From NCBI GenBank assembly GCA_000469685.2, contig LS997567.1:1088302-1152301 (forward strand): 64,000 nucleotides of DNA. Reading direction: 5' to 3'. Made by a program: the position numbers and the translations under genes. Each line of letters starts with the position of its first letter. Position 1 is the stretch's first letter. The stretch comes from Haemonchus contortus (Eukaryota > Nematoda > Chromadorea > Rhabditida > Trichostrongylidae). A model generated the notes under the pieces. That model was not told where the DNA came from. It worked only from the letters and a program-made list of their open reading frames with translations, and made no database searches. Below are positions 58,296 to 64,000 of this stretch, one piece after another.

Positions 58296-61200
58296 AGAGT
58301 TACCCCTGGAGATGTGCCTATATCATTTCCTCATGCTTTACTAACAATAAGCCTAGTCGTTTGATGGGAGCATCAGAAGCTGGTGTTTCTAGTGATGACT
58401 AGTCCCTTTTTGGGGTAAGCCATGAGCCCAGCGGCTGTTTAATTCGATAATCCTTTAGATGCATACTGGGTTTGAACAATGGATTGAATGTGAAAGATCA
58501 ACTGGCATTCATGCGCGTGGTTGATCTTTTATCTGAATATTTCGAAGATCCTTTGTTTCAATCTGCCTAGATGATGGCCACACAGATATAACTCTCTACG
58601 CTCTATGATGAAGGTAGGGCACCCAGTCGCAGTATTTCTGTTGCGGCGGACAATCGGCTAGTCCCACTTGCAATCGAATAAAGAAAATGTACAAGGAAGT
58701 AAAATAACAAACCTACGAGCTTTCTAGAATAAGGGCTCTTCAAAGCGGTAGGTACGATAAACAGGGAGAGCAGTGACGAGAAATGTGTGCTATGAAGGCG
58801 TACGCGAAGTGGACGAAACGCCATGAATTTCTGGGGAGAAAGGTGCAGTAGAATCTAACCGTAATCCATGATGAATCCAATGCCCGTCTACTCTCTCTAA
58901 ATGGATGAGTGGGCGGTGTCTGAGAGCAGCTAACAATATGTCTATGATATCTCATGTCGTCTGCTATCTCTCTCTTGCCGTTCATTGTTGTTGTGTCTCT
59001 GTTCCAGATTGTTAGATTGCGGGCATACGGACCCATCCAGCAACCCAGACATTTCCCAAAAAAAACGACAAGAGCGGGAGCTCCATTTTTTCATTTTAGA
59101 AGGTTTTTTCGGTTTTGTCGCTTATGGCTGGCTAAGTACCAATGTGAAATACACTTCGTACATAAATTATTGTGCATAGTGCTTACGAGAGAGCTCGGTT
59201 ACAGAGTTGGGAATTAGCAGAAACTGCTATTATTCTCGGGTAACATATCCGAAAACTTTCAGCGTAGTCTTGACTGATCCAAACAAAGCTCTCTATGTGA
59301 TTCTTCACCTAGTAGCGGATATCGTGACGAGCACATGACCTCATGGAGACAGAAGAAGCTTCATATATATTTGCTAATGATTTTTTGAACTGTTCCACTC
59401 GCACTTGGCAAAACATCGGATAATGTCTCGAAATGATATCATGAAATTAAAAATTCAATATTAAATTACGTGAAGTAGGCAACAGTGAATCGATCCTTCG
59501 TTGAAGTTAATGCGGGGGTATTTGCCGGCTTTTAAAAATTGTCCGTCTACCACTTTTAGTCTTTTTGGTGACTTACGAAAAATCAAATCCACTGTAATAA
59601 CTTAGCGAACGGCCCTCGCTCATGGTCGGTTCTGTACTGTTGTTTTGCCGAAATGAAACTTAGGTTCTACAGAGTGATAATGTTAATGGCTGTCAATTCT
59701 AATGAAATTTTCAGAAAAATGACATGGAAAAGCAAGTGGAATGCATTCAGACGCTCAGACCCAACTAACCGAGTAGAGAGCGAGTTGAAGGCAACACATT
59801 TTTTCAATTTGAAATGCAAAGTACAACTGGGCAGTGAACCTGCCCCTCGAGCAACCTGCAGTGGGAACAGATCTTGGAAAAAGTCGATGAAACAGCTTCT
59901 GAAGAATATGTGTGTGAGCTCCTAACATGGATAATATAACGGGAAATCGACAAGTAGTAGTGAATCGATGAAATTTCATGAATTGGATCATTTGAATCAC
60001 AACTGGGAACAGCGGGGTGAGAGTCGTTCTCGACGCCCTGTGTGTGAATCTGTGATTCCTTTTAGGCGAACTGTGAACCATCGATTTGAAAGTCATTTCA
60101 AGGCATAATCGCGTTCCTATAATTTCACTACATAGTCAAATTGGCGAAGCTCTTTAGTGATGTGCATTCGATAGCACATTTAGAAGTAAAAAGCTGATAG
60201 GCACAATCAATCGCACAATAAGTACAGTAAGATACCGTGACTCGACACGCAACTCGATATTTCCTCGACCTTGGAAATTCGGAGCATAACCCAACCCAAT
60301 TATGTTCCTTGTAAACAATTTTGTTCAATTCTCGAATACCCTGGCTAATCTGTTCGCCCTCGCCCATTGGCATTGTTTACAAATGACTGTTAAGGAAATA
60401 GGTGTTGTGAAAACTCTTTTAGCCTCAGGCTCTTGAAAGCAGTATCTCGACCAATCCTTAACATTGTTTGCAGCCGATTCCCGATTGTTGTTCCTGTTTA
60501 GCGCCTTAGAGAGACTGGTTGTGCCCCGAGCGTGCAAACAGTGGAACACTCGCTAACCTATCGCTACAGCTGCGGAATTGAACTCCAAATCAGTTGTGCT
60601 GTTATGAATGTAACTGGTTCCTCCAAGTTCACCAATCTTTTCAACATAAATAACGGAAAAAATACAGAGGGCATGATGATATCGTATAAGGCACCACCCA
60701 ACTTCAGTCCACAGGGCTAATTCGATGCATCAAAGGGTCCTCCGAAGACTCCGCTTGTGAGACCTCCGATTTTCGCCGATATTCTCATGAGTGTATGGGT
60801 TTTGATCACATCTGCCATGTCTCCCCAGTATCGCCCCAGAATCGGAACACAGCGTGTTGCTAGAGGGACTGCGAGCAGGCGGCCTGAGAAACTACAGAAT
60901 CAGCTCCTCTGAATGGGCTTCGAAAACTATGGCTTAACTCCCAGCTATCTTGCTATATGGCTCTTCTCTCCAGGATCACCTCCTTTCTCATCAGACCAGT
61001 CGCCTCACATTGCACATGTTTCTATTGGCACTTTTCATCCTTCACATCCACTGCCTGCAACGAAGTTTGCAGTCGTCCGTTAAACAATTAGGGTTTGCTG
61101 ATTGTTTCGAGAAAGAAACGTGTTGATAAAATTCTATATGTGATGCAGTAATCCTCATCAATCATATTTTTCTCCTTGCTTGATGATCACGAGCACAACC

Positions 61201-61317
61201 TGACTGAATTTGAGAGGTATTCTGTTGACTTCACGTCTACACGTTGCACGAGTTGCCGAGCCACTTCGCATCTCACTTTCAGGTCAAAAGAGGGCGGATA
61301 TAAGCAGGCGTTTTCTG
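58296..61317. other. Intergenic region, no gene recognised
   Basis: No motif-bearing or splice-bounded exon was found. Frames of 60-113 codons on both strands look like chance. Confidence 0.4.
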
Positions 61318-61590
61318 ATCGTTGGGGGACGGAACGTCTGCCCAATTGGACGCGCGCGCGGCAAACTGCGCGGCGAAATTGGTGTGATTTCAACGACTCT
61401 GGCGCCTATCATTGGGGACAAATTTGAAGTAGGGTAGATAAGTAGCATCAGCTAGCCCCATTTATCCAATCTACTTGAAACCTGTGCCCTAATGATAGGC
61501 ACCAGAGTCGTTTGAATCACCATGGATTTCGCCGCGAGTTTGCCGCGTCCATCCAGAATTGGGTGAATGTACCCACACCCCTGATCGTTG
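61318..61590. repeat. Foldback element with arms of about 120 bp
   Basis: Left arm about 61318-61436 and right arm about 61471-61590 are imperfect reverse complements around a spacer of about 34 bp. Shared blocks include CGGCAAACT, CGGCGAAAT, ACGACTCTGG and GCCTATCATT. The arms are GC-rich compared with the flanks. The overlapping reading frames at 61176-61437 come from this repeat and are not genes. No target-site duplication was recognised. Confidence 0.75.
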
Positions 61591-62235
61591 GGCCTATACC
61601 ATTCTATGCAGTGCTATTTACGGACTACACCACAGAGAATACATTCGTAAAGTGAGCATATAGTGGTACAGTGAGTAATGAACTCGGACAACATTCCATA
61701 CAATCACAATGAGTGGTGATAGTACTCAAGAAATGCTCTTCATTACTTTCTACCATTCCCAATGTCAGATTTGATTTGCTTTACTCACATTCTAATTCTT
61801 GTAAAATTCATGAGAAGGGACCATTTTCGGGTCCCGACAACTACGGTGCGTACGATAATATCATTTTCATGCTGCAGCCTTTTTTCTCTAATTCTGTTGC
61901 ACTTACTACAGTTCCTATTCCAGTAAATCACAGAAAGAAAGTTTCGAGTTTTGCAGTGGCCGGCTTAATACCTCTAGAAACTTTTTTTTCTAATACATTC
62001 ATAATAGTTGTTCACGCGATTGCTGGTCCATAGTGATGGGTCGTTTCATAGCCACCGGAATAAGAAAATATTTTCAATGAGTTGTCGACCATTGAACGGG
62101 ACATGTTTTTGGCAAATATGTTGCTGACAGCGTCTTCCCTTAACGCCGCTGGTAGAGGATGTTTGTGAGAAGTTGGTGATGTCCTATCATTGATGATAAC
62201 GCTGCGAGAGTCCACGGGCGGGGTGTGCGAATATA
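61591..62235. other. Intergenic spacer
   Basis: No gene is supported; a 106-codon + strand frame at 61713-62033 has no motif. Confidence 0.4.
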
Positions 62236-62761
62236 CAGTATCGCTCAAAAGTCTTCGGTGAAATGCTTTGACGCTTTTTCGTTCATAACTTTTTTCTTAG
62301 TAGACCGAATGACACGAAATTTGAATATGTCTAACTAGAGCATATTTCACCGTACCCAACACTATTTCACTGCAAAGCTGCAATATCCACAGGTAGAGTA
62401 AGATGTTTGTTGCGGTAGCACATTTTGGTAAAACTAAAGTTGTTGGCGTCTGCACTTATTCGCACCGTATATGCGTTTTCCTCATCTATTGTGTTCGGCA
62501 TTACCGCTCGTACACTTTAGACATGACAAGAAGGAAAGAGGTTCTAGAAGGACCTTCATCTGTGTTTTCAGTCGATTTTGAATTCATGCCCTTTGGAATA
62601 TCTGGAATATGATCAGATTGCAGGTTAATAGTGATAAATATTCACAATACACTCACGCTCCAAATATAGAAATTTCGCATGATTAGATCCAGTAGGAAAG
62701 GAGTTACGACTGGGAAGTCCGGCTGAGGAGCCATTTCACCGAAGACTTTTGAGCGCTACTG
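62236..62761. mobile_element. Tc1/mariner-type MITE, 526 bp
   Basis: Terminal inverted repeats of 30 bp with one mismatch, starting CAGTATCGCTCAAAAGTC on the left and CAGTAGCGCTCAAAAGTC read inward from the right. Both ends are flanked by TA (62234-62235 and 62762-62763), the expected duplication for this superfamily. The interior has no transposase, so it is non-autonomous. Nearly identical ends suggest fairly recent activity. Confidence 0.87.
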
Positions 62762-63062
62762 TATTTTCGATCGCACCTAATCAAGCTCGCCTCGCACCTA
62801 GGCGCGAAGTGACCTTAATTAGGTGAGAAGACTACGCTATAATTATACTGCTCGCACTCGCCCCTAATCGAGTTAAAACTTGTCAACTAAAGAAGATAAT
62901 AACAGTTCAAAACAGTGGAGTTTCTACAAAAAAATGGGTTTCTTTTCGGAAGAAAAAGTTCCACAAAGTTCCACTATCAGTTCCAACGGTTTTGAGAGTT
63001 TTATTTCCATGCGTAATAAATAAGTTCAATATATTTTGTGATTAAAGTTTCTGTGATATGAA

Positions 63063-63168
63063 AGAGAATGGTTCAATTTCTCAGTAATAAGAATACTTAA
63101 AAGAAACCTAAATTAAGAGAATGGTTCAATTTCTCAGTAATAAGAATACTTAAAAGAAACCTAAATTT
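63063..63168. repeat. 53-bp tandem duplication
   Basis: Two adjacent 53-bp copies containing GAGAATGGTTCAATTTCTCA, at 63063-63115 and 63116-63168, are almost identical. They lie inside the larger inverted-repeat element. Confidence 0.92.
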
Positions 63169-63251
63169 AAAAGTAAAAACAAAGATAGTTTTGTTTGTTA
63201 AGAATCTGGATATCTTCCCAAGTAGTAAAGAAACTCTAGGCATTCACCGTA

Positions 63252-63329
63252 CGCGACATGGTTAGGGGTACAGAATGCCTCTGAAGTGCTTGAACTTCAG
63301 AGGCATCCTGTACCCCTAACCATGTCGCG
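63252..63329. repeat. Near-perfect hairpin, 36-bp arms, 6-base loop
   Basis: Arms 63252-63287 and 63294-63329 are reverse complements with one mismatch around the loop GCTTGA. The inner stem is ATGCCTCTGAAGT paired with ACTTCAGAGGCAT. A transcript would form a long, almost uninterrupted duplex. It lies inside the 1.16-kb inverted-repeat element. Confidence 0.93.
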
Positions 63330-64000
63330 ATAGATGGGCTTTCGGAGCAAAAGTGGAAGGCTCGGACAGTGGAGGAAATGGGCCACATGGACCGTCCACT
63401 CCTAAAGCTTTGGAGCGGGAAAACACCCCGTAAGTTCATCGAAACAGTACAGTGCGTCTCTAGAATACATGGAACTGTCTTATCGAGTAAGCAGCGGTAG
63501 TTAAAGCACTCACCCACTGGTTAAATAGTTCTCGATGAACTCTCTTTAATGAATGAGTTGGAGAGAGGAGATGAAATAAGCATGAAGACATGAAGACAAT
63601 ACCGAAAAAAAGAAGCGAACCGAACTGTTTCACCCATTTTTCAGGAACTTGGAATAAAATATCATATTGAATTTATTTATTATACGTGGAAATACTCTTG
63701 AAATCGTTGGAATTGATATTGGAGTTTTTCCTCCCAAAAAACTAATTTTTTGAAGAGAACCCCCACTTTTTTATTTTGTCATTATCCTCTTTGGCTGACA
63801 AGTTTTAACTCGATTAGTAGCGAGTGCGGGCAGCATAATTACCGCGGAGTCTTCGCACCTAGTTAAGGTCACTTCGCACCGAGGTGCGAGGCGAGCTTGA
63901 TTAGGTGCGATCGAAAATATATTCCCGTACCCTCCACGGGCGTGCTCTTGTTTACTCATGTGTTGATTGCATTCTAGAAAATTGCCACCATTGCTATCGT

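Larger units (their letters stand above)
62762..63921. mobile_element. 1.16-kb inverted-repeat element
   Basis: Arms of about 142 bp (62762-62902 and 63779-63920) are reverse complements with scattered mismatches. Outer ends read TATTTTCGATCGCACCTAAT on the left and its complement on the right. The interior of about 875 bp has no transposase and contains a 53-bp tandem duplication and a 36-bp-arm hairpin. It is probably a non-autonomous DNA transposon or foldback. Its left end coincides with the TA at the right end of the neighbouring MITE. Confidence 0.8.

Noticed and set aside
1..64000. CRISPR arrays, bacterial operons, integrons
   Set aside because: Intron-bearing eukaryotic genes throughout; no regularly spaced direct repeats with unique spacers.

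Overview
This window looks like nuclear DNA of a parasitic clade V (strongylid, hookworm-like) nematode. The evidence is short-exon genes with phase-consistent GT-AG introns, start codons just after T-rich splice acceptors (as expected where leaders are trans-spliced), nematode-type gene families, a decayed RTE-type LINE resembling those I associate with hookworms, Tc1/mariner derivatives, a Penelope-like element and runs of 10 or more C or G. The genus is an inference. Most uninterrupted reading frames here are chance. The real genes only appear when short exons are joined through splice sites, so I rebuilt them exon by exon and used reading-frame continuity as the test.

Layout, left to right. 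(1) 3.8-4.5 kb, + strand: C-terminal exons of an unidentified one-pass membrane protein. (2) 8.1-9.7 kb: decayed RTE-like retrotransposon. (3) 10.3-12.4 kb, + strand: complete 11-exon, 424-residue peptide GPCR of the neuromedin-U-receptor type. (4) 17.3-18.0 kb, - strand: compact 4-exon gene for a 91-residue protein of unknown function, with a splice-bounded orphan exon at 18.6-18.8 kb. (5) 24.0-28.2 kb, + strand: complete 11-exon, 464-residue two-pore-domain potassium channel (TWK type), possibly with a GC-AG intron. (6) 28.2-40.0 kb: long region with no convincing gene, holding small repeats. (7) 40.0-46.2 kb, + strand: complete 13-exon, 517-residue PA-TM-RING-H2 ubiquitin ligase (RNF13-like), with a Tc1-like deletion derivative in intron 2. 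(8) 47.6-49.8 kb: degenerate Penelope-like element (reverse transcriptase plus GIY-YIG nuclease) between inverted repeats with hammerhead-like cores. (9) 50.7-51.7 kb: GC-rich repeats and foldbacks. (10) 51.75-57.0 kb, - strand: dispersed exons of a probable type II membrane protein with a BRICHOS-like segment. (11) 57-62 kb: mostly featureless, with one 124-codon reading frame, an ATT-rich block and a foldback. (12) 62.2-63.9 kb: a 526-bp TA-flanked MITE abutting a 1.16-kb inverted-repeat element.

The genes do not form an obvious pathway or operon. The channel and the GPCR are both expected in excitable tissue. The ligase is expected in endosomal or lysosomal membranes and the BRICHOS-like protein in the secretory route. 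Exon boundaries are inferred from sequence alone; the three large + strand genes and the 91-residue gene keep frame through every junction.
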